Assembly: GCA_009363875.1 (NCBI GenBank)
Contig: CM018696.1
Span: 15,085,975 to 15,149,974, forward strand
Reading direction: 5' to 3'
Origin: Mikania micrantha
Taxonomy: Eukaryota; Streptophyta; Magnoliopsida; Asterales; Asteraceae
Length of the DNA: 64,000 nucleotides
A program made the translations under genes and the position numbers. Shown here one piece after another: positions 42,097 through 51,551 of the stretch. The notes under the pieces were generated by a model. The model searched no databases, was not told where the DNA came from, and was given only the letters and a program-made list of their open reading frames with translations. Each line of letters begins with the position of its first letter. Position 1 is the first letter of the stretch.

Positions 42097-42538
42097 ATAA
42101 GTTGACCGTAAAGAACAGGTATCCTCTACCCAGAATTGATGACTTGTTCGATCAATTGCAAGGTGCAAGCTGGTTCTCAAAGATAGATCTCCGATCCGGT
42201 TACCATCAGTTGAAAGTTCGAGAGCAGGATATTCCAAAGACTGCTTTCCGTACGCGTTATGGACATTACGAGTTTCTCGTTATGTCATTTGGATTGACGA
42301 ATGCTCCCGCAGCATTTATGGATTTGATGAACAGGGTATGTCGACCGATGCTGGACCGATCGGTGATAGTGTTTATTGATGATATTTTGATTTATTCAAA
42401 GAACGAGGGAGACCATGCTTGCCACGTACGTGAGGTATTGGAAATCCTGAGGAAAGAGAAACTTTATGCTAAGTTCTCCAAATGCGCTTTCTGGTTACGA
42501 GAGGTACAGTTTCTGGGTCACGTGGTGAACCCAGAAGG
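42024..42538 (+). pseudogene. Element E reverse transcriptase, part before D
   Basis: RT palm: VLFVKKKDGSMRMCIDYREL, NRYPLPRIDDLFDQLQG, YGHYEFLVMSFGLTNAP, FIDDILIYSK (catalytic DD), FLGHVVNPEG. D enters here within the codon run for Glu-Gly; its target duplication GAAGG is 42534-42538. The frame resumes at 54422. Confidence 0.9.
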
Positions 42539-42593
42539 TGTGACAATCCGACTTTTTACACTAACCTTGTTAACGGGAGATGGTGATATTATA

Positions 42594-42928
42594 GGCCCAA
42601 CAGAGATAATGTGGGCCCAACAGAACTAATGTAGGCCCAATGAGCCAAGAGAGGTCCAGTAAGGCCCAATAAGGATCAGAGAAGCTCAATGAGATCTAGG
42701 AAGGCCCAGTAAGGTTAAGGTAAGTCCAAGGAGTCAAGGTAGGTCCAACAAGGCAAATGTGGGCCCAATGAAAACAAGGAAGGCCACTGAGGCCCAAGTA
42801 GGCCAAAGTAGGCCCAAGGAAGGCCAATGAGGCCCAAATAGGCCCAATGAGTCCAGGATAGGCCTAATGAGTTCAGGATAGGCCCAGTCATATTTAAGAG
42901 GCCCAATTGGAGTAATCAAGCCCAATAA
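42594..42928 (+). promoter_or_regulatory. GGCCCA (Site II) array in U3 of D (left LTR)
   Basis: Twelve GGCCCA words (TGGGCC on the other strand) plus near-matches in 335 bp, all in one orientation and opposite to none. The right copy is at about 51607-51941. TGGGCY is the Site II element of plant growth-associated promoters, bound by TCP proteins. Confidence 0.55.
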
Positions 42929-44170
42929 TATATCAATTAGTCAGTTAGTGACAATCCGGCAAGTTCAGATTAATCCAGTTAATCAGGAATTGACAGATAT
43001 GATTCGAAATCGATCAAGACTGAATTAGAAGTGGTATAATTAATCAAATTAGGTTTAGGAATATCCAATCTACAAGAAGTCGACTTGTAAAAAGGAAAAG
43101 GACCAATTTTGACTTTCACAAGTCAAAATTCGGCCCAAATTGTTGATTAAATTCGAATTTCGTATTGAATCTTAGTAAAAACCGAAAATTTAATTCCTTT
43201 AATCATTCTATTAATGATTAATAGTGGGTAACAGGCGTTATTAGTTCATTAGTATTGTAATTAACTCCCCTAATCGATTGAAAAGTCGTAACCGTCCCAC
43301 TAGCTATCAATCCCATATTAATCGATCAACACACTCACAATTGAACTCTAAAATACTTTAGTCGGCACTGTTAGACACTGTGGGATTCATCAATTCGAAA
43401 CAAAAAGTCGAGGATAGTGAAATCGATTGGAAGGGGAGCCGAACATCAACTCTCAAGACGAACCCTTACAATTCGACATCAAATCTTGTAAGTAAACTCT
43501 CCTACACACTCTAAAACTACCGACTAAGAAAATCCCTAGGTTAATTCGGTATTCTAATATCGAATTATATGATAGCCGGTTCTAGGGTTCATTACCTAAA
43601 ATGAGTTGGGGGTTTCGCATCAAACAAACCCTATAATCAAATTAAATGTTATCACAAGTTTCAGAGGGTTCCGATTAAGCTAAACCATAAACTAATTTCT
43701 TGTAACAGTATCGATTTGATAAAGATCAAGTTCTAGGTTTCCACGGGTTAAGCGGTTTGGGGGTTTTGTTGGAAACAAGTTTTAAAATCGAATTAATTGG
43801 CATGAATGGGTTCGTGGGATTAGGTTAAAGAAAATCTGATGATTTCATGACTTGAGGTAGACGAATTGTAAGGGATCGAATGATGGGTTTTAGAAGTTGG
43901 ATTCGAATCTGTGGATACTCAAATAAACGAATTATAGTGAATTGTTTTTGAATTAAAAGCAACCAGTAGGCTCGAAAAGATCGCAGGAACCATAGCCCCA
44001 TGGTTCTAGGTCCGATGGAGTTCGAATCGTAGGTCTATTGAACCAAGATTTGCTTCGGCTAGAGTAAATATAAGGGAACCAGATCAGATGGAATTAAAAC
44101 AACTAAATTCCATAATAGAACAATAAGATTTGATCAGACTAGATGCTAGGGAGAGGGTATGTTGAGTTGA

Positions 44171-44200
44171 GGGTCGCGGGTTCGAGTCCCGGCCCAACCA
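44171..44200 (+). repeat. tRNA T-arm-like block with B box in D LTR (left)
   Basis: GGGTCGCGGGTTCGAGTCCC then GGCCCAACCA: a perfect B-box core GGTTCGAGTCC (44179-44189), a T-stem that pairs CGGG/CCCG, and a CCA end. I cannot fold a full tRNA upstream. The right copy is at 53184-53213 and the B cognates are 11816 and 20836. It may come from a tRNA gene or SINE captured by the LTR ancestor. Confidence 0.6.
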
Positions 44201-45406
44201 TTTTTGGGTTTTAATATTAATTTAGTATTTTGAGCATAACTTATTCGTTTCAAGTCCGATTCGATCCGTTCAAGTTGCGTTGGAACCGTAACTAGAATAC
44301 GAACGTGTTAGGATGATAAAATTTATATTTTAATCCGAACACGAAATCGCGTATACTTACGATTAATTGAATAAAATCAAATATGATTTTATTTAATCGA
44401 TTTCAATGGCACGCGTACTTCCGTATGCATAATTCTAACACTCTAACATACGTATGTTGATACGTATGTGATTTCAAGCACAAAACGACATTTCGAATAA
44501 CTTTAGGTTATTGTTTAAATCACAGATTCTTCGTAGAGGATTTCTACGCAAGTTAACAAGTATTTGATCATTCTGCTATTATCAAAGGTGCGTACACGGC
44601 CCCTTTCTTATTTTAAACTGTTTTGGGGGAGAAAACATGTGCAACAAACTGTTTTTAGATACATATCACTTGCATGAGTTAGCTGTTTACATTATGTGAA
44701 AACATATCAACTTGAAAGTCCTTACACACCTCGAACCGTTTAGTTTGCTGTAATGCAAAGCGTGGTAGTTGGAAATAGATCTATTAGGTTTGACAAACCT
44801 CACCTGGTAGATGGGATCTACGCAGGTGTTTGACTGACCAAACACAATTTTACTATTGTTGTGATAGACAATAGTGGCAAGGCGAAAACATGCTATAGCA
44901 TGGCAATCCGTCAGCTTCGGTGTCGAACACGTATGTAAATAGTTTATATGACTAGCTATCATGACTGTGCATTTGTGATTATGTTATCTACAATCTTATT
45001 ATTCAAACTGCTGTTTTGAACATTATGAATACTTAAAACCTGTGTTATGCACCAACCTTTGTGTTGACTTGATTTGCATGTTTTCTCAGGACGCTAAGGC
45101 GCGCGTTAAAGCTGGCATGGACTAGGAAGATCGAGTCTCATGCATTATAAACACTTTGAATTTGAATTTGAATTTGAACATTTGAATATTTAAGTACTTT
45201 GGTTTGTAATGTTTACTTTACAACTGTTTATGGTTTTTAAACGCTTCCGCAACTTTTTGTAAACTCTGAATGTTATGTTTTAAAGACCAACGTATGTTTT
45301 GAAATTCATATAGAGGTCTTCGCTATGTCTAATGATCTGAGATCCTGGTTTGTCATGCTCCCAAACGGTGTGATTCCGTTAGTTGAAATTTGGGGGAGTG
45401 ACAGAT

Positions 45407-45418
45407 TGGTATCAGAGC
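45407..45418 (+). promoter_or_regulatory. Element D primer-binding site
   Basis: TGGTATCAGAGC, full match to initiator tRNA-Met, 3 nt after the LTR. Confidence 0.9.
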
Positions 45419-45554
45419 CATTGGTTATAGCGAACTAGGTTTGCATTTGTAGGCCTAGACTATGACTGTTAGACATTAGACACACATGTTTACACATACT
45501 GTTTAGAATTACATATGACATTATGTAATTGATTTGCTTACGCATTGCACTTAC

Positions 45555-45575
45555 ATATGGCATTATGTAACAGGC
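45555..45575 (+). promoter_or_regulatory. Acceptor-like site before D accessory ORF
   Basis: GGCATTATGTAACAG/GC then ATGG, AG at 45572-45573, 2 nt before the ATG at 45576. B has the same block (TTGTAACAG/AC). Predicted 3' splice site. Confidence 0.45.
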
Positions 45576-46214
45576 ATGGCATCATCATCGGTACCTTATA
45601 TTGTCATTGATGATTCCGAGGACGAGGAGCCGATAGTTCCGGCACCACCATCATCACCACCACCACCTATTCCATCACCTCCACCATATGAGCAGGATGA
45701 CTCAGATCCAGACGAGGATCCGGAGGAGGATCCAGACGAGGATCCAGACGAGGATCCAGAGGAGGATCCATACGAGGACCCGGATGAGGATCCGGAAGAG
45801 GAGCCTGAGGAGGGCACTCAGCAGATCCCTGCTGAGGGACCTTCTACACATCCACCACCAGTACTAGATGCTCCTGAGCCTAAGAGGCAAAGGACAGACG
45901 CCGAGGAGATCGCCAAATTGCGCGAGGATCTGGAGGTAGCAGAAGATAGGATAGCACAGAGATCTCAGGAGTTATGGGATGCTATTGAGAGGCAGGATGA
46001 TCTTACCCATCTTGTCCACGATATGCGGGATGAGATGATCAATTTGATTGGTCGTCTAGAAGAGTCAGAGAACCGAGAGGAGATTTTGGCGGGCAGGATT
46101 GAAGCTTTGGAGGATTTAGTGGTAGTTGAGAATGAGGAACAGGATGAGGATGAGGAGGAGGAACCAGCACCAGTTGCTGAGTCCGATCCTGAATCCACTG
46201 TTGAGGACGATTGA
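45576..46214 (+). CDS. Accessory ORF upstream of gag in D: acidic coiled-coil protein
   Basis: 212 aa from MASSS. An in-frame ATG 42 nt upstream exists, but MASSS is shared with B and follows the conserved acceptor-like site. Residues 8-18, YIVIDDSEDEE, look like a SUMO-interaction motif: a hydrophobic core followed by Ser and acidic residues. A Pro-rich part (20-38) and an acidic DPDED/DPEED repeat (43-80) follow. EPKRQR (101-106) may be a nuclear signal. A Leu/Ile heptad region (112-185) should form a coiled coil, and the C-terminus is acidic. No enzyme or RNA-binding motif. It is not envelope-like: no signal peptide or membrane segment. A role in chromatin targeting or particle regulation is speculation. 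Confidence 0.8.
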   Translation: MASSSVPYIVIDDSEDEEPIVPAPPSSPPPPIPSPPPYEQDDSDPDEDPEEDPDEDPDEDPEEDPYEDPDEDPEEEPEEGTQQIPAEGPSTHPPPVLDAPEPKRQRTDAEEIAKLREDLEVAEDRIAQRSQELWDAIERQDDLTHLVHDMRDEMINLIGRLEESENREEILAGRIEALEDLVVVENEEQDEDEEEEPAPVAESDPESTVEDD

Positions 46215-46431
46215 TTCTCTTTCTTTTATTTCTGTTTTGTTTAAACTTATTAGGAACGGGTTGTGTTCCTACATTAGTAGTTTGAAAACTTGTATTTCAT
46301 TTCAAAAGTATTGTACTCAAAGAAAGTTTCTATCTATTAAAGAGTTATCTTTTATTTCCAACAACTGTGTTGATTTATATTACATGATGTGTTTGTTGTT
46401 TTACTTACACATGTTACATTGGATTTTGATT

Positions 46432-46463
46432 TCGTGCTAACACTTCTTATAAATAGGAAACTA
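46432..46463 (+). promoter_or_regulatory. Acceptor-like site before D gag
   Basis: GTGCTAACACTTCTTATAAATAG/GAAACTA has CTAAC as a possible branch point and AG at 46455-46456, just before gag ATG 46464. B keeps TAAATAG/GAAG in the same place. If used, it would skip the accessory ORF. Confidence 0.45.
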
Positions 46464-49400
46464 ATGGCTGAGGGAAACGTACATATGACTGTTGCTGAGC
46501 TCAATGAGCTAACCAACAACAGAGTTGCAGAGGCAATAGCACAGTACGCACAGGCACACAACACGGGACCACAGGGTCCAGCTGGGGGATTGGTTAACCC
46601 ACAAGTTTGCACATTCAAGATGTTCTTGGACTGCAAACCTCACAATTTCAAAGGGTCGGAGGGGGCCATAGGACTTCTCCGATGGATTGAGAAGGCTGAG
46701 TTTGTGTTCGAAATGTGCAACTGCCCTGATGACAGCAAGGTGAAATTTGCTACTGGAACATTGGAGGGTCCAGCACTGACTTGGTGGAACTCCAATGTTC
46801 AGACTCTGGGGTTGGGAGAAGCAAATGCGTTGACCTGGAACAACTTCAAAACTTTACTACAAGAGGAGTATTGTCCTCGTAGTGAAATGCAGAAGTTGGA
46901 GGAGGAGTATTGGCACCTCAAGATGGAGGGGTCAAATATTGAGGAATACACGACCAGATCGCATGAACTGGCCAGACTGCTACCACACATGGCTACTCCA
47001 GCCAGTAAGTGGATTGAAAGGTACATTGGAGGACTAGTGCCTCAGATTCAGGGGATGGTTACTTCAGCAAATCCCACCACTATCCAACAAGCTGTTCGTC
47101 TAGCGCATCAGCTTACTGATCAAGCAGTGTTACAGGGAACCCTGCCTAAGCGAACATCTGCTACCAAGGTAGGAGATCACAAGAGAAAGTGGGAAAGTAA
47201 CAACTTCAAAAGTAACAACCAACAGCAGAACAGGAAGCAGGACTCAAACAAGTCCTATCATAATTCCAACAGTGGTCAACAAGCATCATCATCATCGGGG
47301 GGCTATATTGGTAAGCACCCCAAGTGCAACAGGTGTGGTTATCATCATGCGGGTAACCAGTGTGACAGAGCTAAGTGCCAGAGGTGTGGCAAGATTGGGC
47401 ATGCGGCTAAAGATTGTCGCGGAGAGCTGCAGAACAACAATAACAACCAGAATAACAATCAGAACAACGCACAGAAGGGTTGTTTCGAGTGCGGCAAGAT
47501 GGGGCATTTTAAGAAAGATTGCCCACAACTCAAGAAAGGCGGGGACAATAATGGTAATGGTAATGGAAATGGCAACGGTAATGGCAATGGCACCAACAAC
47601 AATAATAACAATAACAACAACAACGGTGCTAGAGGCAGGGCGTTCGTGATTGGAGGACGTCAAGCGCGGGAGGATCCCAACATTGTCACGGGTACGTTCC
47701 TCTTAAATAATCACTATGCCTCTATGTTATTTGACACTGGTGCCGATCGGAGCTTTGTATCTAGTTCACTTGCTAAGTTGCTAAATGTTAGTCCCACTGC
47801 CTTAGATAGTTCCTACACTGTGGAATTAGCTGATGGTAAGTTGATTGTAGTGGAAAGTATTTTTAAGAGATGTATCCTTGATTTGATGGGTCAGACATTA
47901 GAGATTGATCTTATGCCTATTGCCTTAGGCAGTTTTGATGTAGTCATTGGCATGGACTGGTTGTCCAAGAACCAGGCTGAAATCGTATGCCATGAAAAGA
48001 TTGTTCGCATACCTCTTCCGCAGGGAGAGACATTATATGTACAAGGTGAGAAGAGTAGTACGCCACTGCGTCTCATATCTTGTATGAAAGCACACAAATG
48101 TTTGCGAAAAGGTCATACGGCAGTTATAGCACTTATAACTAAAAAGCCGGTGGCTGAGAAGAAGCTTGAAGATATACCAATAGTTTGTGAATATCCGGAG
48201 GTATTTCCAGAAGACTTGCCGGGATTACCGCCTATCAGACAGGTGGAGTTCCGAATCGATCTTACACCAGATGCAGCACCGATAGCTAGGGCGCCTTATC
48301 GACTTGCACCATCAGAGATGCAAGAGTTATCCACACAATTGCAAGAGTTGTTGGATAAGGGTTTCATACGACCTAGTTTTTCACCGTGGGGAGCTCCAGT
48401 ATTGTTTGTAAAGAAGAAAGACGGGACTTTTCGTATGTGCATCGATTACCGGGAATTGAATAAGGTTACTATCAAGAACCGGTATCCGTTACCCAGGATT
48501 GACGATCTGTTCGATCAGTTGCAAGGTTCGAGTTACTACTCGAAGATTGATCTCAGGTCGGGTTATCATCAACTAAGAGTTCAGGAGGAGGATATTCCGA
48601 AAACAACATTCAGGACATGCTATGGCCATTATGAGTTCTTGGTCATGCCATTTGGGTTGACAAACGCTCCAGCTGTATTCATGGATCTCATGAATCGTGT
48701 TTGTAAACCTTATCTGGATAAGTTTGTCATTGTTTTCATTGATGACATTCTCATCTATTCACAGTCTGAGGAGGAACACGCTGAACATCTCCGATTACTG
48801 CTAGAGTTATTGAAACAGGAACAACTGTACGCTAAGTTTTCGAAATGTGATTTCTGGATGCGAGAAGTACAGTTCTTGGGGCATATAGTTAATGAAAAGG
48901 GTATACATGTTGATCCAGCGAAGATTGAAGCGATTAAGAATTGGGAAGCACCAAAGACCCCTACCGAGGTACGACAATTCCTTGGTTTGGCGGGTTATTA
49001 TCGACGATTCATTGAGGGTTTCTCAAAGATCGCTCAACCACTTACAGCTCTTACGTACAAGGGAACAAAGTATAACTGGACAGATAAACAGGAAACTGCA
49101 TTCCAGTTATTGAAACAGAAGCTTTGCAGCGCACCGATTCTGTCCTTACCGGAAGGGACGGAAGACTTTGTGGTGTATTGTGATGCATCTGTACAGGGAT
49201 TGGGATGTGTGTTGATGCAACGTGATAAAGTGATCGCTTATGCTTCCAGACAACTAAGAACGCACGAAAAGAATTATACTACTCATGACTTGGAGTTGGG
49301 AGCAGTGGTTTTTGCTTTGAAAATTTGGAGGCATTATTTGTATGGAACTAAGTGTACCATTTACACTGATCATAAGAGTTTGCAACATATCTTTGATCAG

Positions 49401-51026
49401 AAGGAGCTTAATATGAGACAACGACGATGGGTTGAGTTGTTGAATGATTATGAGTGTGCGATTAAATATCACCCGGGAAAAGCTAATGTAGTAGCTGACG
49501 CTCTGAGCAGAAAAGACACAACAGGAACAAGACGGGTTCGTGCACTTATGATGACGATACATACCGACTTACCTGACAAGGTACACAGTGCTCAGATTGA
49601 GGCCTTGAAAAAGGAAAACTTAGTACCGGAATCTTTACGAGGAATGGAAGAACAATTGAATGTTAAACCTGATGGAATTCGTTATTTCATTGATCGAATG
49701 TGGATACCTTTGTATGGAGGTTTAAGGGAACTCGTGATGGACGAAGCGCACAAGTCCAGATATTCAGTCCATCCGGGATCAGACAAGATGTATCATGACT
49801 TGAAGGCACTGTATTGGTGGCCTCATATGAAAGCGGATATTGCTAAGTACGTTAGCAAATGTTTGACTTGTTCGAAAGTCAAAGTTGAATACCAGAAGCC
49901 ATCTGGTTTACTGCAACAACCAGAGATACCGATGTGGAAATGGGAACAGATTTCGATGGACTTCATTACTAAGTTACCCCGTACACAGACTGGTTGTGAT
50001 ACGATATGGGTAATTGTCGATCGATTAACGAAATCTGCACACTTCTTAGCAATCAAGGAAACTGATAAGATGGAGAAACTGACTCGCATTTACATCAAGG
50101 AAGTAGTAGCACGGCATGGTGTGCCAATCTCTATCATATCAGATCGGGATGCCCGATTTACTTCCAATTTTTGGAAATCTCTTCATAAGTCATTGGGGAC
50201 TCGCTTGGATATGAGTACCGCTTATCATCCACAGACCGACGGTCAAAGTGAACGAACGATTCAAACGCTCGAGGATATGTTACGAGCTTGTGTCATTGAT
50301 TTTGGCGATAGCTGGGAGAATCATTTACCGTTGGTGGAATTATCTTACAACAATAGTTATCATACAAGCATTCAAGCAGCACCGTTTGAAGCTTTGTATG
50401 GTCGCAAATGTCGTTCACCAGTTTGCTGGGCTGAAATTGGTGACAGTCAGATAACAGGTCCTGAACTGGTGCACGAGACGACAGAGAAGATAGTTCAAAT
50501 TCGGAACCGTATGGCAGCGGCTCGAGATCGTCAGAAGAGTTATGCAGACAAACGTCGCAAGCCGTTGGAATTTCAAGTAGGAGACCGAGTTCTTCTAAAA
50601 GTATCACCTTGGAAAGGTGTGATACGATTCGGCAAGCGCGGAAAGCTTAGTCCACGTTACGTAGGACCTTTTGAGATTCTGAAAAGGATTGGTCCGGTTG
50701 CGTATCAACTCAAACTACCGGATGAACTCAGTGGAGTTCATGATGTCTTTCATGTATCGAACTTAAAGAAATGTCTTTCTGATGAGACATTGATAGTACC
50801 ATTGGAAGAAATACAAGTAGATGAACAGTTACGATTCATTGAAGAACCGGCGGAAATCATGGACCGAGAGGTCAAACAACTGAAGCAAAGCAAGATTCCG
50901 ATAGTCAAAGTTCGATGGAATTCAAGACGGGGTCCTGAATTCACATGGGAACGGGAAGATCAAATGATGAAGAAATATCCTCATCTATTCAAGACAGCTA
51001 CTGCTAACACTGAGAGCGCACGTTAA
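46464..51026 (+). CDS. gag-pol: Element D Gag-Pol polyprotein, intact
   Basis: 1520 aa from ATG 46464, chosen over the upstream in-frame ATG at 46389 because B aligns here. Order: capsid (FKGSEGAIGLLRWIEKAE, ALTWWNSNVQ); Cys/His motif CNRCGYHHAGNQC; two CCHC knuckles (47376-47417, 47481-47522); Asn/Gly-rich linker; protease with FDTGADR (Asp 47733); RT with FIDDIL (48741); RNase H with VVYCDAS (Asp 49182) and TDHKSL; integrase with HPGSDKMYHDL, CLTC zinc site and a D,D35E core (Asp 49958, Asp 50142, Glu 50250); GPF/Y-like module RYVGPFEIL; and chromodomain (about 50842-50990, EEPAEIMDREVKQLKQ, TWERED). All catalytic residues are present and there is no frameshift, as usual for one-frame chromoviruses. 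Confidence 0.97.
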   Translation: MAEGNVHMTVAELNELTNNRVAEAIAQYAQAHNTGPQGPAGGLVNPQVCTFKMFLDCKPHNFKGSEGAIGLLRWIEKAEFVFEMCNCPDDSKVKFATGTLEGPALTWWNSNVQTLGLGEANALTWNNFKTLLQEEYCPRSEMQKLEEEYWHLKMEGSNIEEYTTRSHELARLLPHMATPASKWIERYIGGLVPQIQGMVTSANPTTIQQAVRLAHQLTDQAVLQGTLPKRTSATKVGDHKRKWESNNFKSNNQQQNRKQDSNKSYHNSNSGQQASSSSGGYIGKHPKCNRCGYHHAGNQCDRAKCQRCGKIGHAAKDCRGELQNNNNNQNNNQNNAQKGCFECGKMGHFKKDCPQLKKGGDNNGNGNGNGNGNGNGTNNNNNNNNNNGARGRAFVIGGRQAREDPNIVTGTFLLNNHYASMLFDTGADRSFVSSSLAKLLNVSPTALDSSYTVELADGKLIVVESIFKRCILDLMGQTLEIDLMPIALGSFDVVIGMDWLSKNQAEIVCHEKIVRIPLPQGETLYVQGEKSSTPLRLISCMKAHKCLRKGHTAVIALITKKPVAEKKLEDIPIVCEYPEVFPEDLPGLPPIRQVEFRIDLTPDAAPIARAPYRLAPSEMQELSTQLQELLDKGFIRPSFSPWGAPVLFVKKKDGTFRMCIDYRELNKVTIKNRYPLPRIDDLFDQLQGSSYYSKIDLRSGYHQLRVQEEDIPKTTFRTCYGHYEFLVMPFGLTNAPAVFMDLMNRVCKPYLDKFVIVFIDDILIYSQSEEEHAEHLRLLLELLKQEQLYAKFSKCDFWMREVQFLGHIVNEKGIHVDPAKIEAIKNWEAPKTPTEVRQFLGLAGYYRRFIEGFSKIAQPLTALTYKGTKYNWTDKQETAFQLLKQKLCSAPILSLPEGTEDFVVYCDASVQGLGCVLMQRDKVIAYASRQLRTHEKNYTTHDLELGAVVFALKIWRHYLYGTKCTIYTDHKSLQHIFDQKELNMRQRRWVELLNDYECAIKYHPGKANVVADALSRKDTTGTRRVRALMMTIHTDLPDKVHSAQIEALKKENLVPESLRGMEEQLNVKPDGIRYFIDRMWIPLYGGLRELVMDEAHKSRYSVHPGSDKMYHDLKALYWWPHMKADIAKYVSKCLTCSKVKVEYQKPSGLLQQPEIPMWKWEQISMDFITKLPRTQTGCDTIWVIVDRLTKSAHFLAIKETDKMEKLTRIYIKEVVARHGVPISIISDRDARFTSNFWKSLHKSLGTRLDMSTAYHPQTDGQSERTIQTLEDMLRACVIDFGDSWENHLPLVELSYNNSYHTSIQAAPFEALYGRKCRSPVCWAEIGDSQITGPELVHETTEKIVQIRNRMAAARDRQKSYADKRRKPLEFQVGDRVLLKVSPWKGVIRFGKRGKLSPRYVGPFEILKRIGPVAYQLKLPDELSGVHDVFHVSNLKKCLSDETLIVPLEEIQVDEQLRFIEEPAEIMDREVKQLKQSKIPIVKVRWNSRRGPEFTWEREDQMMKKYPHLFKTATANTESAR

Positions 51027-51061
51027 ATTTCGGGACGAAATTTCCTTCAACAAGGGGATGA
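51027..51061 (+). promoter_or_regulatory. D polypurine tract, pol-adjacent copy
   Basis: AAATTTCGGGACGAAATTTCC then TCAACAAGGGGATGA, immediately after the pol stop. Confidence 0.85.
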
Positions 51062-51516
51062 CGTGATGCTTTCACACATCAGACACTCAGACACTGCAAA
51101 TTTTAAACTGTAAGCACAAACATTTTATTCAATTGATTTTGTTATTAACATTTGTGCTACATTACAATTTATATATTTTATGTGCTACATTTCATATGTT
51201 ACATGTTATGGTAGTACATACATGATTGGTTACACACATTTTGCTATGTGCGGGGTTACATAGTACAAACAGTTTCAGACACTCACTATGTGTGAGGTTA
51301 CACAACACAGTACGATCAAACACAAACAGTCACAGTTAGGTGAACTAACTAGTGTACACGCAAACAGTCACATTGAACGATCACATTTGAGTTGTGATGT
51401 TGCAAGCATTAGACTTTGTGTGTGAGTACACACAAGCACACTGAATGATCAAATCACACTATCACGTACGATTTAAACTCGTAAGTAGTTTCCTAACCAC
51501 TCTTAACACTTACTAA
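51062..51516 (+). other. Spacer between two polypurine tracts in D
   Basis: About 455 bp, non-coding, homologous to the B spacer. It starts CGTGATGCTTTCACACATC (B: TGTGATATTTCACACTC), so the start itself looks LTR-like. Repeated TATGTGTGAGGTTACACAAC-type words. Confidence 0.75.
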
Positions 51517-51551
51517 TTTTCGGGACGAAAATTCCTTCAACAAGGGGATGA
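51517..51551 (+). promoter_or_regulatory. D polypurine tract, LTR-adjacent copy
   Basis: TTTTCGGGACGAAAATTCC then TCAACAAGGGGATGA abutting the 3' LTR. This is the copy whose position matches the present LTR start. Confidence 0.9.

Larger units (their letters stand above)
42539..45403 (+). repeat. Element D 5' LTR (2865 bp)
   Basis: TGTGACAATCCGACTTTTTA to GGGGGAGTGACA. It has twelve GGCCCA words in its first 400 nt, a donor-like CTT/GTAAGTAA (43488), a tRNA T-arm-like block (44171-44200), and an end region nearly the same as in B (CATATAGAGGTCTTCG, AATGATCTGAGATCCTGG). No clear TATAAA precedes the donor. Confidence 0.95.

Noticed and set aside
42541..42545. AGGTG as D's target duplication with the LTR starting at 42541
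   Set aside because: The right flank does not match. Starting at TG 42539 gives GAAGG on both sides.
44120..44205. A complete tRNA gene in D's LTR
   Set aside because: Only the T-arm and acceptor 3' side fit. I could not pair a D-arm, anticodon arm or acceptor 5' side.
44687..44962. 91-aa minus frame, repeated at 53700-53975
   Set aside because: LTR duplication of D. Antisense and without homology that I recognise.
45576..46214. Accessory ORF as an envelope gene
   Set aside because: No signal peptide, membrane segment or cysteine pattern, and it lies upstream of gag, not after pol.
47272..47663. Frames of about 125 aa overlapping D gag on both strands
   Set aside because: Shadows of the Asn/Gly-rich linker, low complexity.
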